A stretch of DNA of 44,124 nt from Candidatus Poseidoniales archaeon (GCA_003602575.1 QQRY01000024.1:1-44124), one strand, 5' to 3'. Shown: positions 1 through 8,910, counted from the stretch's first letter. Made by a program: numbers and translations. The notes: generated by a model from the letters alone, not told the origin.

Positions 1-243
1 AACTCCTGTAATAACTCTAGTAATACTTGAATTAATCGTTTTGTCATAATCGTCACTTAAATCAGGTAATTTATTTTTGTAAAAATCTGCTGTAGATAAT
101 TGAGCATTTCTCCAAGAAATCCTCCAGTCATCATTTTCTTGATTGATAAAAGATACAGCGATCATTGACATTATGAAATGCCGCTCATATGTTTCAAATT
201 CTAAATTATAGATTTCTTCAAAAATTAAATCATAATCAGACAT
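1..243 (-). CDS. Unknown protein, 3' part outside window
   Basis: Only the first 81 codons are inside the window; the frame stays open to position 1. Its ATG (241-243) shares one base with the TAA stop of the McrB-like gene, giving a TAATG stop-start overlap, so the two are almost certainly translated together. The visible part begins MSDYDLIFEEIYNLEFE and is acidic and aromatic-rich with no transmembrane segment. I do not recognise it: the visible N-terminus does not look like McrC, the usual nuclease partner of McrB. By position it is the partner or effector of the ATPase, which is inference. Confidence 0.6.
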   Translation of the reverse strand, partial: MSDYDLIFEEIYNLEFETYERHFIMSMIAVSFINQENDDWRISWRNAQLSTADFYKNKLPDLSDDYDKTINSSITRVITGV

Positions 244-2615
244 TATATCACCTCGATTAAAATCATTTCTCCTAATCCATTACCATGATTTACGAGACAT
301 AATGGAATTTTTGAATCGCTTAAAATATTGTTGATTACGTCAACTTGCTCGAAGTTTTGTGTGAGCATCAATGTATCAACAATATTTGGTAAAATGGAGA
401 ACTGCCAAATCATCAAAAGTTCATTTTGTTTTCTAATTTCCCCGTCATTTAGCATTTCAAATAAGTATGAATGCCCAAGAACTGCATCCTCACCCATAGA
501 ATTCGTCAAAATCTCGTTTAGTTCTAAGAAGCAATCAATGTGCTGTTCTAATTCAGAAAAAGTGGAATCCACATCAATTAATTCTTGCTTGCTCATCGGT
601 TTCAAACGTATGAAACTGAAACGACGGCGCAGCGCAGCATCTAACGGAGTGACTGAGCGATCAGAAGTATTCATCGTTGCTACGATATGCAGATTCTTTT
701 TCTGATTATCACTTAGTTCTAATTTATCATCATCCAATCCTGCATTAAGAATTTGAAGAGTGGGAGGATTGCTATTTCCAATCAAACTTATCAAATCTCC
801 AAAGACTCGAGGAACATTAGCTCGATTCAATTCATCTATCCAAAGTAATGCCGGCCCTTCTTCTGCATCTTCAAGAATTTTCAGTAAATGCCCTTTTGTC
901 GGATTAAATATGAGTTCGCCATTATCCTTTCCAGGCCTAATTCCGCCGATAAATGAAGAATAATCTGATGAAGGGTGGAAAGTAAGAAATCTGGTAGAAA
1001 TTTCAGGACGTTTCTTAATCTGCTTGAAAATATGAGTTTTACCTGTTCCGGGAACTCCTTCTAAGATAACATATTTTCGTCGGATAATTTTTTCAATGAT
1101 ATCTTCCTTTTTGTCTTTCTTCTTGTCTTCTTCCATCGCAAAAAGATCGGGTAAATTAGATTTCATTCCTGTCCATAACGGGTGAATTAGTGAAGCCATA
1201 ATTTCTAAACCTAGTGTTATGTTATCGTGCCATTTCTCTACTGATGTACTCTGTCTAGTTAAGAGAAATACCTTCTTTATATTTTTACAAGCCTCTTTTT
1301 CTTTCGTATCACAATCATATAACTGTTTAAAACCAGCCGCCTCCATCTTTGAAGTGACCATGTCCAATATAGATTTCTCTTCATTTGAAGAATTTTCTGG
1401 AATCACAAGCCCCGCAGTAAATGCAATTTCGGTTGGCTCAAGTTTAGGTTCAATAGTTACATTGGTTTTTCTTGGTTTTCCGTCCGGCAATTTTCCAGAT
1501 TGATAACCTGGAAAATACGCGTTTAAGAAGAATTGTTCATTGTTAACGGCCTCAGTAGAAGAGCGAGTAATTCGGACATATCTTTTGAACTGCCAGGTTA
1601 CCCCGATAGATGTTGCTTGATGAAGTTGGTGCGTATTCAATCTTGAATGGCAATCTGTGGGCAATAATTCATCCCCTTTATTCGATTTTTTGAATTCTAT
1701 TGGCTCAAATTTTGAATCGTTTTGTTTTAACCACGCACTTTGAAGCATTACCCCCATTACATTTGTGAAGTTCGCAAGTTTTGATTCACCATCATTATCA
1801 TTTTCTTTTACCCAATCGGCATTTTCGGGGCTAAATTTTTCAGGAAACGTTGGACCCCAATTTGCATAATAACTTGGTTGCGAGGGTTTTAATTGGAGGG
1901 TTTTAGGACCCACTAGAGTAATTGAAATTTTTCCTTCTTCGGTCCACTCAAGTAAATCTCTACACAAATAAACAATTGCTTGATTTTGAATAGAAACGGC
2001 ACTGAAAATATCACCAGAAACCACGCCTTCTGAACCGAGTAATTCTTCATATCCCTTGATTGTAGCCCCTCGGTCAACAGTGCTAGGCGTATCTGACCAT
2101 TCCTCATTTCCGCTCTTTGGTGGCCTGTAGATCGTGATTTGTGAACCCTCACGTCTTAATCCACCTATTTTCCGTCTATTGCCATTAAATTCAAAGATGG
2201 AGCCATTATCTGGACCATCCGCCCTTTCAATCAAAAAATCCCAAAACGCATCTCCTGATAAAGGAAGAGAACTTTCAAATTCTCTAGACTCTGGAAAACC
2301 ATCCCAACAACATTTCTCCGGGGTATTTCCGCGTTCTTCAAAATGTATATATTGAAAATCATGCTTTTCAAGAATTCTTACAGCCATCTGAGTCTGATCT
2401 TTTGATCGATCAAAATTTGGATTGGCTAAATGCACGATTACTTTGGGTGGATAATATCGTCCTTTATGAAAAATCAATCCTGAGTAATTAGCATTAGGCC
2501 ACGGGTCTTTTTCTTCAAAATTACCTAATTTAGTTGACTTACCGCGATGATAGACATCAAATTCTTGCATCGCAATTAACAGGCGAGCCCGGGATGTATC
2601 GTGCTTAACCATCAT
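243..2615 (-). CDS. McrB-like AAA+ ATPase with N-terminal recognition-type domain
   Basis: Probable motor subunit of a modification-dependent restriction or related defence system. The C-terminal AAA+ domain has Walker A GVPGTGKT (about residues 519-526 from this start), Walker B plus McrB-style LLWIDELNRAN (about 588-598), and the MNTSDRSVTPLDAALRRRF sensor/arginine-finger block (about 648-666), all typical of McrB/MoxR-type ATPases. The first ~90 residues (SGLIFHKGRYYPPKVIVHLA) resemble the small N-terminal head domains found on ScoMcrA-like and other target-recognising nucleases. The open frame could begin at a GTG (2657) or ATG (2636), but a TATA-like box at about 2667-2674 predicts transcription from about 2644, which excludes the GTG. 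ATG 2615 is preferred and 2636 remains possible. Its stop overlaps the start of the next gene. Confidence 0.8.
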   Translation of the reverse strand: MMVKHDTSRARLLIAMQEFDVYHRGKSTKLGNFEEKDPWPNANYSGLIFHKGRYYPPKVIVHLANPNFDRSKDQTQMAVRILEKHDFQYIHFEERGNTPEKCCWDGFPESREFESSLPLSGDAFWDFLIERADGPDNGSIFEFNGNRRKIGGLRREGSQITIYRPPKSGNEEWSDTPSTVDRGATIKGYEELLGSEGVVSGDIFSAVSIQNQAIVYLCRDLLEWTEEGKISITLVGPKTLQLKPSQPSYYANWGPTFPEKFSPENADWVKENDNDGESKLANFTNVMGVMLQSAWLKQNDSKFEPIEFKKSNKGDELLPTDCHSRLNTHQLHQATSIGVTWQFKRYVRITRSSTEAVNNEQFFLNAYFPGYQSGKLPDGKPRKTNVTIEPKLEPTEIAFTAGLVIPENSSNEEKSILDMVTSKMEAAGFKQLYDCDTKEKEACKNIKKVFLLTRQSTSVEKWHDNITLGLEIMASLIHPLWTGMKSNLPDLFAMEEDKKKDKKEDIIEKIIRRKYVILEGVPGTGKTHIFKQIKKRPEISTRFLTFHPSSDYSSFIGGIRPGKDNGELIFNPTKGHLLKILEDAEEGPALLWIDELNRANVPRVFGDLISLIGNSNPPTLQILNAGLDDDKLELSDNQKKNLHIVATMNTSDRSVTPLDAALRRRFSFIRLKPMSKQELIDVDSTFSELEQHIDCFLELNEILTNSMGEDAVLGHSYLFEMLNDGEIRKQNELLMIWQFSILPNIVDTLMLTQNFEQVDVINNILSDSKIPLCLVNHGNGLGEMILIEVI

Positions 2616-2630
2616 GTTATCCACTAATGA

Positions 2631-2659
2631 ACACATACAAAGAGTATGTGTATACACAT
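2631..2659. promoter_or_regulatory. Operator-like cluster of inverted half-sites before the McrB-like gene
   Basis: Three copies of an 8-bp half-site alternate in orientation: ACACATAC (2631-2638), GTATGTGT (2644-2651, exact inverted copy after 5 bp) and an overlapping ATGTGTATACACAT palindrome (2646-2659). They lie between the TATA-like box (about 2667-2674 on the minus strand) and the likely ATG, where a bound repressor would block transcription. This suggests the defence-type operon is repressed by a dimeric regulator not visible in the window. Confidence 0.5.
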
Positions 2660-2892
2660 TTCATCATTAATAAATTAAGGATTCAATCAGTCTAGTCATA
2701 ATAAAGGCAGTTTCTTGTATTGCAAAACTAATTACTACACTTTGCTCATGCAGGCGATTAATTTATTCGTAATTCAATCTACAAATGTTTGTGTAGGGAA
2801 ACGAAATATCAGCTATTAGTAGTCAAAAAACTTCTTATTTTGTCTATGGAATTTTTCCGATTATTAATTTATCATTTTGTGCTATCTCGATT

Positions 2893-3225
2893 ATGTTTAG
2901 TTGGGATTTAGATGCCTCCTTGCAGAGACTTTTTTTCCTCAACATTCTACTTCTTCTCATTTTGCCATTTATTTTCGAAGGTTGGACGATTTTATTTATA
3001 TTGGGTTCAGCAGTTTTTCCAATATTAAATATCTTGACAGGCCTGACAGTTTCTATTGATGAATTGGATAGATTGGCATTTACAAGCATCTTATTCGCAA
3101 TTAATTTTCTAACAATAGTAATAACTGCTTTCATATTCAAGAATAATGGCTTTACTTGGGGATTAATTTTATCTTTGATACCGTCATTTATTATTGGATT
3201 TTATACAACTGGACTTGCGAATTAA
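2893..3225 (+). CDS. Small integral membrane protein
   Basis: 110 residues, mostly hydrophobic, with about three or four predicted membrane helices (around 13-30, 32-50, 63-83 and 90-106). No family recognised. The frame stays open and hydrophobic for about 95 bases upstream (to a stop at 2794-2796) but has no ATG, GTG or TTG there, so the annotated ATG may begin inside what was once the first helix. It could be a trimmed or decaying gene, or use an unusual start. It stands alone between the divergent McrB-like gene and the convergent dihydrouridine synthase. Confidence 0.5.
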   Translation: MFSWDLDASLQRLFFLNILLLLILPFIFEGWTILFILGSAVFPILNILTGLTVSIDELDRLAFTSILFAINFLTIVITAFIFKNNGFTWGLILSLIPSFIIGFYTTGLAN

Positions 3226-3343
3226 TATTTGTTTAAGCGATCTTTATCAGTTATGTTTTGATTATTGTATAATTGCCACATTTGTGAAATTTCGGAGTAC
3301 ATTAGTAAAGGAAGTAAATTAGATGATAAGTTTTGATTTGAAA
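3226..3343. other. Convergent intergenic region, nothing recognised
   Basis: 118 bp between the small membrane protein and the 3' end of the dihydrouridine synthase gene. AT-rich with no repeat, RNA or ORF that I can support. Confidence 0.5.
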
Positions 3344-4372
3344 TCATATGCTTCCAATTAAAAAGTCACTAATCGACTGAGCGAAGTCTTCGGGCGTAGG
3401 TTGTACATGCATCAAACCTCTTACTTTCTTGGCACCAGGTAATCCTTTGCTAAATGCTACTGCATGTCTTTGCATCCACTTGCCTTGAATGCCAGTGGTT
3501 TGTTTTGATAATTCGATATACTTGTCCCAGCACCATTTTCTAGTAGCGAAGGCCTTGCCTATTTCATCTAATTCAAACCAGTTTTCTTGATTGGCAATTA
3601 CCCATGGTAAATCCTCTTCTTTCATCCACCCAAGTCCGACTTTCATTTCTCCAAACATCGAAGGTCTACCAATCGCACCTCTTCCAACCATCAAACCTCC
3701 TGCATTGGTGGTTTCCAAGCATTCAGCAGCACTTTTAGAATCTACAACATCGCCATTTGCAATAACAGGGACATCGACAGAATCAACAACTTTCTTGATA
3801 TAGTTCCAGTCGGCTTCTCCTGAATAACGCTGTTTTAGGGTTCTGCCATGAACACAGAGGCGCTGAGTTCCTACTTCTTCCAACCGCTGACATATCTCAA
3901 TGGCATTATGTTGTTTGGCTCCAGTACCTAGGCGCATCTTTGCAGTGACTGGAATATCAACAGCGTCAACAATGCCCTCGACCATAGATACCAAGTTGTC
4001 AGGTTCTCCCATAAGCGCAGCACCAGCACAAATTTTGGTTACCTTTGGAGCGGGACAGCCAAAATTTAAGTCGATTAAATCAGCACTTGGTGCTAGCATT
4101 TCAGCAGCAGTAGCCATGTCTTTTGCATCGCCACCAAAGATTTGTGGAATAAATGGTATTTCAGTTTCGTGTGATTCCATTTTTCTCCATGAGACAGCTG
4201 CCTCCCGACTAAGAGCAGTACTATTGGTGAATTCGGTAATCGTCACGTCAGCGCCGCATTGCTTTGCAAGCAAGCGATAAGGAAGATCGGTGACTCCAGA
4301 CATTGGTGCGAGAAATAATGGGCGAGGCTCACCGTCCCATGGCCCAGGCTTGTCTCCAATAAACTCGCTCAC
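3344..4372 (-). CDS. dus: tRNA-dihydrouridine synthase
   Basis: FMN-dependent reductase converting uridine to 5,6-dihydrouridine in tRNA D-loops. At 342 residues it has normal Dus length. Visible hallmarks are LAPMSGVTDLPYR (21-33) at the FMN-binding start of the TIM barrel, DLNFGCPAPKVTK (101-113) holding the catalytic Cys (C106), the AKMRLG strand (144-149), CVHGRTLKQRYSG, and VPVIANGDV followed by GGLMVGRGAIGRPSMF for phosphate binding. It lies 37 bases downstream of a winged-helix regulator gene in the same direction, so the two may be co-transcribed. Confidence 0.95.
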   Translation of the reverse strand: MSEFIGDKPGPWDGEPRPLFLAPMSGVTDLPYRLLAKQCGADVTITEFTNSTALSREAAVSWRKMESHETEIPFIPQIFGGDAKDMATAAEMLAPSADLIDLNFGCPAPKVTKICAGAALMGEPDNLVSMVEGIVDAVDIPVTAKMRLGTGAKQHNAIEICQRLEEVGTQRLCVHGRTLKQRYSGEADWNYIKKVVDSVDVPVIANGDVVDSKSAAECLETTNAGGLMVGRGAIGRPSMFGEMKVGLGWMKEEDLPWVIANQENWFELDEIGKAFATRKWCWDKYIELSKQTTGIQGKWMQRHAVAFSKGLPGAKKVRGLMHVQPTPEDFAQSISDFLIGSI

Positions 4373-4409
4373 GACTAATGCTTGGCTATCTTGTTTTTCA
4401 AGGATTTGA

Positions 4410-5525
4410 CTACTCAGATTCGCTAAGGTTTGATTCGAGCATCTCTGCTACTCTTCGCATTCTCCTTAACACACGGTCTAATTGGTCCTGAACTTTACGT
4501 ATGGTTTGACTTGAATCTTCTCCAGACATTCTGTGTCCAAGAGGTAGTCTTCCACCTAGTAAATTTAGTAGCAGCATCTGTTGTTTAGGTTCAATACCTT
4601 TCATTTCGCTTTCTACTTGTTCTATTGTTAGTTTGCCTTTTTTCAGTTTCATCAATATGGAAGATTGTTTCTTAGTATTCAAAATTCTTTGGAATCCACC
4701 TTTTTTCAACATCCAATCTTCTCCTCTTCTTTGGTATTGAGTGGTCATAGCGGTCCAAAGAGCGATTGCTAAACGGTCGGTTCGTGGTATTCTTTCAACC
4801 ATTGAACTGCTTCGAAATCGCTCCAAAATTCTTCCAATTCTAGCCTTCTGCACTCCTACATGTTCAGCAGCTTCATCCAATGATAGAGGAGCATCTCGTG
4901 TCAATAATAACTCGAATAATCGTGCTGAAACAGAATCCGCTTTGATTTCTTTACCAGGTCTTTCTCCAAGCAAACCAAAATCACCCATCCACTGTGATAA
5001 GATGCTTTCCTCACTATCACTCATTAATGGGCGATGATCTGCGATACCTAGGCTAAGCGACGGAGAATCATTTTCTGGTAGTTCAAGTATAAGTCTTGGA
5101 TTTTCACGACCCCACATTTTCTCAATTAATTTAAGTCTTTGAGAAACAATAGTTTTGCATTGTAAAGAAAATAATTCGATGGCATTAGTGATAGTTCCTC
5201 CTCTAAGGTAATAGCGGCGCCATCCTTTTCCTTCATTGGTGTAACCGATAATTCCAGCTTGAACTAAACGAGTAAGATGATGATTTAGAGAGGCGGGAGT
5301 TAATGCTAATTCATCAGCAAGCATTTGTGCATCCCAACCGATTTCTGGCTGAGCAAATATGTAATCGCGTAAGAGTCTGTGAACAGGATTTGCCTTTCCG
5401 CCATCAGCCATTTCTTCTCCTTTTTTACGAACCAAACTCAATGAATCGATGAACCATGAAACCAAACTGTCTCGGTCCCTTTCACTAGTTGGAAGTGCGA
5501 CCTCTTGAATTCTAACTCTAAACAT
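4410..5525 (-). CDS. Winged-helix transcriptional regulator with two HTH regions
   Basis: 371-residue predicted DNA-binding protein. A first winged helix spans about residues 45-112 (WDAQMLADELALTPASLNHH then LTRLVQAGIIGYTNEGKGWRR), ArsR/MarR-like. A second HTH lies around 205-255 (SVSARLFELLL, SLDEAAEHVGVQKARIGRIL). The C-terminus is helical and may mediate dimerisation. The ATG at 5525 follows a TATA-like stretch near 5565-5578. An internal ATG at 5411 (MADGGKAN) has an excellent Shine-Dalgarno (GGAG, 5-nt spacing), so a shorter 333-residue product is possible. The ligand and targets are unknown. Confidence 0.8.
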   Translation of the reverse strand: MFRVRIQEVALPTSERDRDSLVSWFIDSLSLVRKKGEEMADGGKANPVHRLLRDYIFAQPEIGWDAQMLADELALTPASLNHHLTRLVQAGIIGYTNEGKGWRRYYLRGGTITNAIELFSLQCKTIVSQRLKLIEKMWGRENPRLILELPENDSPSLSLGIADHRPLMSDSEESILSQWMGDFGLLGERPGKEIKADSVSARLFELLLTRDAPLSLDEAAEHVGVQKARIGRILERFRSSSMVERIPRTDRLAIALWTAMTTQYQRRGEDWMLKKGGFQRILNTKKQSSILMKLKKGKLTIEQVESEMKGIEPKQQMLLLNLLGGRLPLGHRMSGEDSSQTIRKVQDQLDRVLRRMRRVAEMLESNLSESE

Positions 5526-5609
5526 CGTGCTCAGATATTAGGCTGTGGCGAAGGTCTTTGAAGACTATGTATTAATTGGCTCTCAAGAGGCGAAAATTCT
5601 AGTTGAATT

Positions 5610-6272
5610 TCAGCGACGCTCATCGACCCAGTCATAATCGACACCATGGGTGCCATGCCATTCTATGTCCATGTCGATGTGGGGCATTAGTTCGATTCTA
5701 TCTTCTCTAAGAATTCCTCTACGTCTTAATACTTTGATAGCAGAGTGTACAGTGGCTCTTGTTCTACCAATTCTTCTTGCTAGGTCAGACTGTGAGCGGG
5801 GGATTCCTTCTTTGACGATGTCTTCGATGATTAGCCTTTGAACTAGAGAGAGTCCGATGGGCAGTGATCTTGCTGCTCTTTGCTCATTGACAGAAATGCC
5901 CTTTAGCACTTCAATTTGAGTTGGAGCACCTGCGAAGTAACAGGTTCTTCCGTTGACGTGCATTACAGTGACACTTCTGCGGGATTGTAAGACATCTAAG
6001 TGATGTCTTAGAGTTCCATTAGCAGCATTTAGTGTCGATTGCAATTCACGGTAACAAAGGCCAGGATGTTTTTCTAGAGTAGTTAGAACTCTTCTTCTAA
6101 GTGGATGGTCATTATCTCTGGACTTAGAAGAAACGCCACCCCAAGCGAGTGCACCAACTGCACTGGCAGCGGCGGCCATTGAGCCAGCGACACCTGCGAT
6201 ACCACCTGCAGCACTAGCGATTCCAGCAGCCAACCAAGGACGCTGTCTAACCCACTGTGCTAACAAAGGCAT
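5610..6272 (-). CDS. Membrane-anchored tandem winged-helix regulator
   Basis: 220 residues. Residues about 10-47 form an Ala/Gly-rich hydrophobic segment that could span the membrane once as a hairpin or helix. Two winged-helix modules follow: about 57-115 (HPLRRRVLTTLEKHPGLCYR, LNAANGTLRHHLDVL) and about 140-200 (LVQRLIIEDIV, SDLARRIGRTRATVHSAIKVL, RRRGILRED). One-component regulators tethered to the membrane are known in archaea; here the signal is unknown. It faces the same way as the neighbouring regulator gene, with an 84-bp gap. Confidence 0.75.
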   Translation of the reverse strand: MPLLAQWVRQRPWLAAGIASAAGGIAGVAGSMAAAASAVGALAWGGVSSKSRDNDHPLRRRVLTTLEKHPGLCYRELQSTLNAANGTLRHHLDVLQSRRSVTVMHVNGRTCYFAGAPTQIEVLKGISVNEQRAARSLPIGLSLVQRLIIEDIVKEGIPRSQSDLARRIGRTRATVHSAIKVLRRRGILREDRIELMPHIDMDIEWHGTHGVDYDWVDERR

Positions 6273-6323
6273 ACAATCCGCTTATCGTTCTCCTTTGTTA
6301 AAGCATCCCGTATTTGTTCAATT

Positions 6324-6917
6324 TTATATGTTTAGAAACTTCATACCAAAAATAGTAATTATACTGGTAAAAGAAATCATTAATGGGACCAACCAGTATA
6401 ATTTTTTCTTTTCAATTGCATAAACTTTGGATAAATCAACCCATCTCAATCTGAGGGTATTAGAGAATCTAATATTTGCATGTGGCCAAATATCTTTTGG
6501 CGGTACAACGCCGAATACTTGCTCGTAGAATTGTAATGTTTCGTTGTATTGTTCCAAGAATTTGACGTCTTCGTCGTTGCCTCCTAGAGTTGGTCCGTGG
6601 TGAAGTGGTTTACCGAGCAGTTCAGGGCAGAATCTTTTCCAATAATCATGAGAATAAGTTAGGTGCAAGTGCCATGCTTGATCCACATCTAAAGAAGGAG
6701 TACACGCTATTTTTGAGTGCATACACATGTAGCAAAACCGTTTGTATTCTTCAAAGACACGCTTGGAATAAACCAGTGACCAACCATTTTCTTGCGCTAA
6801 TCTTAGTGTGAAAGGTAATTCAACATCATCAGAACCAACTGTATAAGACAATAATCTTCGATGAGATTCTATAGGAATCTTTCCTTCATGAAGAGATTCT
6901 AATGTTGATATTTCCAT
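6324..6917 (-). CDS. GRDP-like (glycine-rich domain-containing protein-like) protein with C-terminal TM
   Basis: 197 residues. The core, VDQAWHLHLTYSHDYWKRFC (about 78-97), followed by PLHHGPTLGG (104-113), a QYNETLQFYEQVFG stretch and PPKDIWP, matches the conserved signature of bacterial GRDP-like/DUF1399 proteins (conserved Asp, several His, Trp). A single hydrophobic helix sits near the C-terminus (about 173-193). Proteins of this family often occur beside genes for Gly-rich-tailed membrane proteins, and here the TPM gene ends 9 bases upstream, supporting a shared envelope role. The biochemical activity is unknown; the His cluster suggests metal binding, which is inference. Confidence 0.75.
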   Translation of the reverse strand: MEISTLESLHEGKIPIESHRRLLSYTVGSDDVELPFTLRLAQENGWSLVYSKRVFEEYKRFCYMCMHSKIACTPSLDVDQAWHLHLTYSHDYWKRFCPELLGKPLHHGPTLGGNDEDVKFLEQYNETLQFYEQVFGVVPPKDIWPHANIRFSNTLRLRWVDLSKVYAIEKKKLYWLVPLMISFTSIITIFGMKFLNI

Positions 6918-6926
6918 TTCTAGTCC

Positions 6927-8387
6927 TCAAAAACCGCCGCCACCGCCGCAGCCACCGCCGCCACAGCCACCGCCACAACTACTGCCGCAACTACTACCGC
7001 CGCTATCAGATGAACTGTAATCTCTATGAACATCATACATTTCATTTCCATATTCATCTCTTCCAGTTGAAACAACATTGAATCCATTCATACTCAACAT
7101 ACCGGTGATGCCTAAGAAACCAGGAATCAGTACTGCTCCTGAGGCATTTGTAGTCTTGCTTATGGGTTTGATAGAAGGAGATATAATCATCATATTTTTA
7201 GCATAATTAGGGAATAAAAAGGCAGCTAAGATCATTGAAAAAGCTAGTTTCAATGGTTTTACAAATGTTATCACAATAGTGTATACAGTCGTGAGTAGAA
7301 TTGGGATTAAGATCATGTAAAAACCGTTGATAGTCTCGAAATTAGTTATTATTTCATCAACACCTAATCCCTCACTCTTTAATCCTAGATTAAACACAAG
7401 CATTACCACAATAAAGAACATTGAAGAAAAAACATATGCTCCAAAACCGATAGAATCTTTGGTTGAAACATGTTTATTGATATTTTCAATATCTCTATCA
7501 ATACTCTCTAACTCGAGAACGTTATCTTCGTCAATATTTAGGTCGTCGGCTCTCTTGGTAAGTCTGATCATAGCCAAATGATTCTTTTGTGAACTAATTA
7601 ATGGCTGTTCACCATACTCGTCAAATTTCTTAATCGTATCGATGTCTTCTAATAATTCCCACTTTGCTTTCGAATCTTCAGAACCTTCCATAGAATCCAA
7701 AGCTAATTGGCCGCGTTGAATAAGAGACTCTTTTACCAGCCGATTATATGAAACTCTAGATTCAACATCATTGTAATTCGTCTTATTATAATCATTCTTT
7801 GCTTTCTTAACAACTACTGGAATACAAAGAATTGCAAATACCAACAACCCCCAAAAGATAATTTTAGGAAGTGTATTAATGTCATCAGCAGCATATGGTT
7901 CAATTCCATCTATTGCATTATTCAACCCTTTATTCCATTGATTGGCACCTAGGTATGGTGCGACATCATCATCAAAGACAACTTGAGATTGCTGTTGGGC
8001 AAATGTCGAATGGCCAGGCATGACGAATTTAAATCGTCTATCCTCGGCGGAAAGTGCGATTAGAATAGTTTCATTTTCTCCACCTTCCATACCATAATAT
8101 TGATACATTCCTCTTGCGTATCCATTGTCTTCATCGAAATAAGTATCATACATATCGACATTTAAGTCATACATCGACTTAATTGTGACAACTCTTACTA
8201 ATGCGCCGGTGGAATTTTGTACATCCATTAATTTACTAACCATTTCAATTTCTTCATTGTCCGATAGTACATTTCCATAATCGATTAAGTACCAATCTTC
8301 CTCAGGCTCAGGAGGGTAATCGGCAGAAACGTTGGGCAAGGCAAAAATTAATGTCAAAGTCAATAGCAATAGTATATTCTTACGCAT
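6927..8387 (-). CDS. TPM-domain membrane protein with Cys/Gly-rich tail
   Basis: 486 residues. An N-terminal signal peptide (about 1-22, ending near VSA) is followed by a TPM domain (about 30-165: YGNVLSDNEEIEMVSKLM, ILIALSAEDRRFKFVMPG), a fold linked to phosphatase-like or chaperone roles. Then come a first TM (about 173-190), a charged helical region, three further hydrophobic segments (about 310-400) and a C-terminal tail dominated by Gly, Ser and five Cys spaced in SSCGSSCGGGCGGGG pattern. Such tails end many TPM proteins and may aid membrane or metal association. It probably forms an operon with the downstream GRDP-like gene. Confidence 0.85.
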   Translation of the reverse strand: MRKNILLLLTLTLIFALPNVSADYPPEPEEDWYLIDYGNVLSDNEEIEMVSKLMDVQNSTGALVRVVTIKSMYDLNVDMYDTYFDEDNGYARGMYQYYGMEGGENETILIALSAEDRRFKFVMPGHSTFAQQQSQVVFDDDVAPYLGANQWNKGLNNAIDGIEPYAADDINTLPKIIFWGLLVFAILCIPVVVKKAKNDYNKTNYNDVESRVSYNRLVKESLIQRGQLALDSMEGSEDSKAKWELLEDIDTIKKFDEYGEQPLISSQKNHLAMIRLTKRADDLNIDEDNVLELESIDRDIENINKHVSTKDSIGFGAYVFSSMFFIVVMLVFNLGLKSEGLGVDEIITNFETINGFYMILIPILLTTVYTIVITFVKPLKLAFSMILAAFLFPNYAKNMMIISPSIKPISKTTNASGAVLIPGFLGITGMLSMNGFNVVSTGRDEYGNEMYDVHRDYSSSDSGGSSCGSSCGGGCGGGGCGGGGGF

Positions 8388-8451
8388 GATTATAATTGAA
8401 AATCAATACATAGATAACCTTTTCACCGACACATCTGAATGAAAATATAAA

Positions 8452-8910
8452 TCATTCACCAACTTGTACTGAGCCGGAATAGATCTTTAGGTGTGCGACT
8501 AAAGGAGAAAGTAATCTTCCACATGTTTTACCATGTTCACTAAGAGCATAATTAACTCTAATTGGAGGTCCATCATCGACGTGTCGAATTATCAAACGCT
8601 CGTCGGCTAAAAGTCTCAATTTATCAGATAGGGTTCTAGAAGAGATTCCTTCGAGGAGATTTTTCATCTCATTAAATCTTCTTGGACCAGCGATATATAG
8701 TGTAGAAAGTATTTCGATGGTCCATCTTGAACCAAATACATGAAGTGCCTCAACCGCTGCTTGAACTTCCCAGTTTGTATCATAAGGTACTTGATTTGAA
8801 TATGGCGCTAATGTATCTCTAATCGAGGTGCCAATTGCTATTGTGGACTCGATATTATCTTGTAAAAAAGAGTATGATTCGTGAGAAATTCGTTGTACAG
8901 GCTCTGGCAT
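8452..8910 (-). CDS. HxlR-family transcriptional regulator
   Basis: 152 residues. The winged-helix core (about 50-140) shows the HxlR pattern: ALHVFGSRWTIEILSTLY, RRFNEMKNLLEGISSRTLSD, KLRLLADERLIIRH and YALSEHGK. The typical N-terminal Cys of redox-sensing HxlR proteins is not present at the start of the domain, so it may respond to another signal. It is divergent from the CD36-like gene with 198 bp between starts, and that gap carries an inverted repeat, so the surface protein is its likeliest target (inference). Confidence 0.85.
   Translation of the reverse strand: MPEPVQRISHESYSFLQDNIESTIAIGTSIRDTLAPYSNQVPYDTNWEVQAAVEALHVFGSRWTIEILSTLYIAGPRRFNEMKNLLEGISSRTLSDKLRLLADERLIIRHVDDGPPIRVNYALSEHGKTCGRLLSPLVAHLKIYSGSVQVGE

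Noticed and set aside
243-2657. GTG at 2657 as the start of the McrB-like gene
   Set aside because: It lies inside a palindrome and upstream of the predicted transcription start; in-frame ATGs at 2636 and 2615 fit better.
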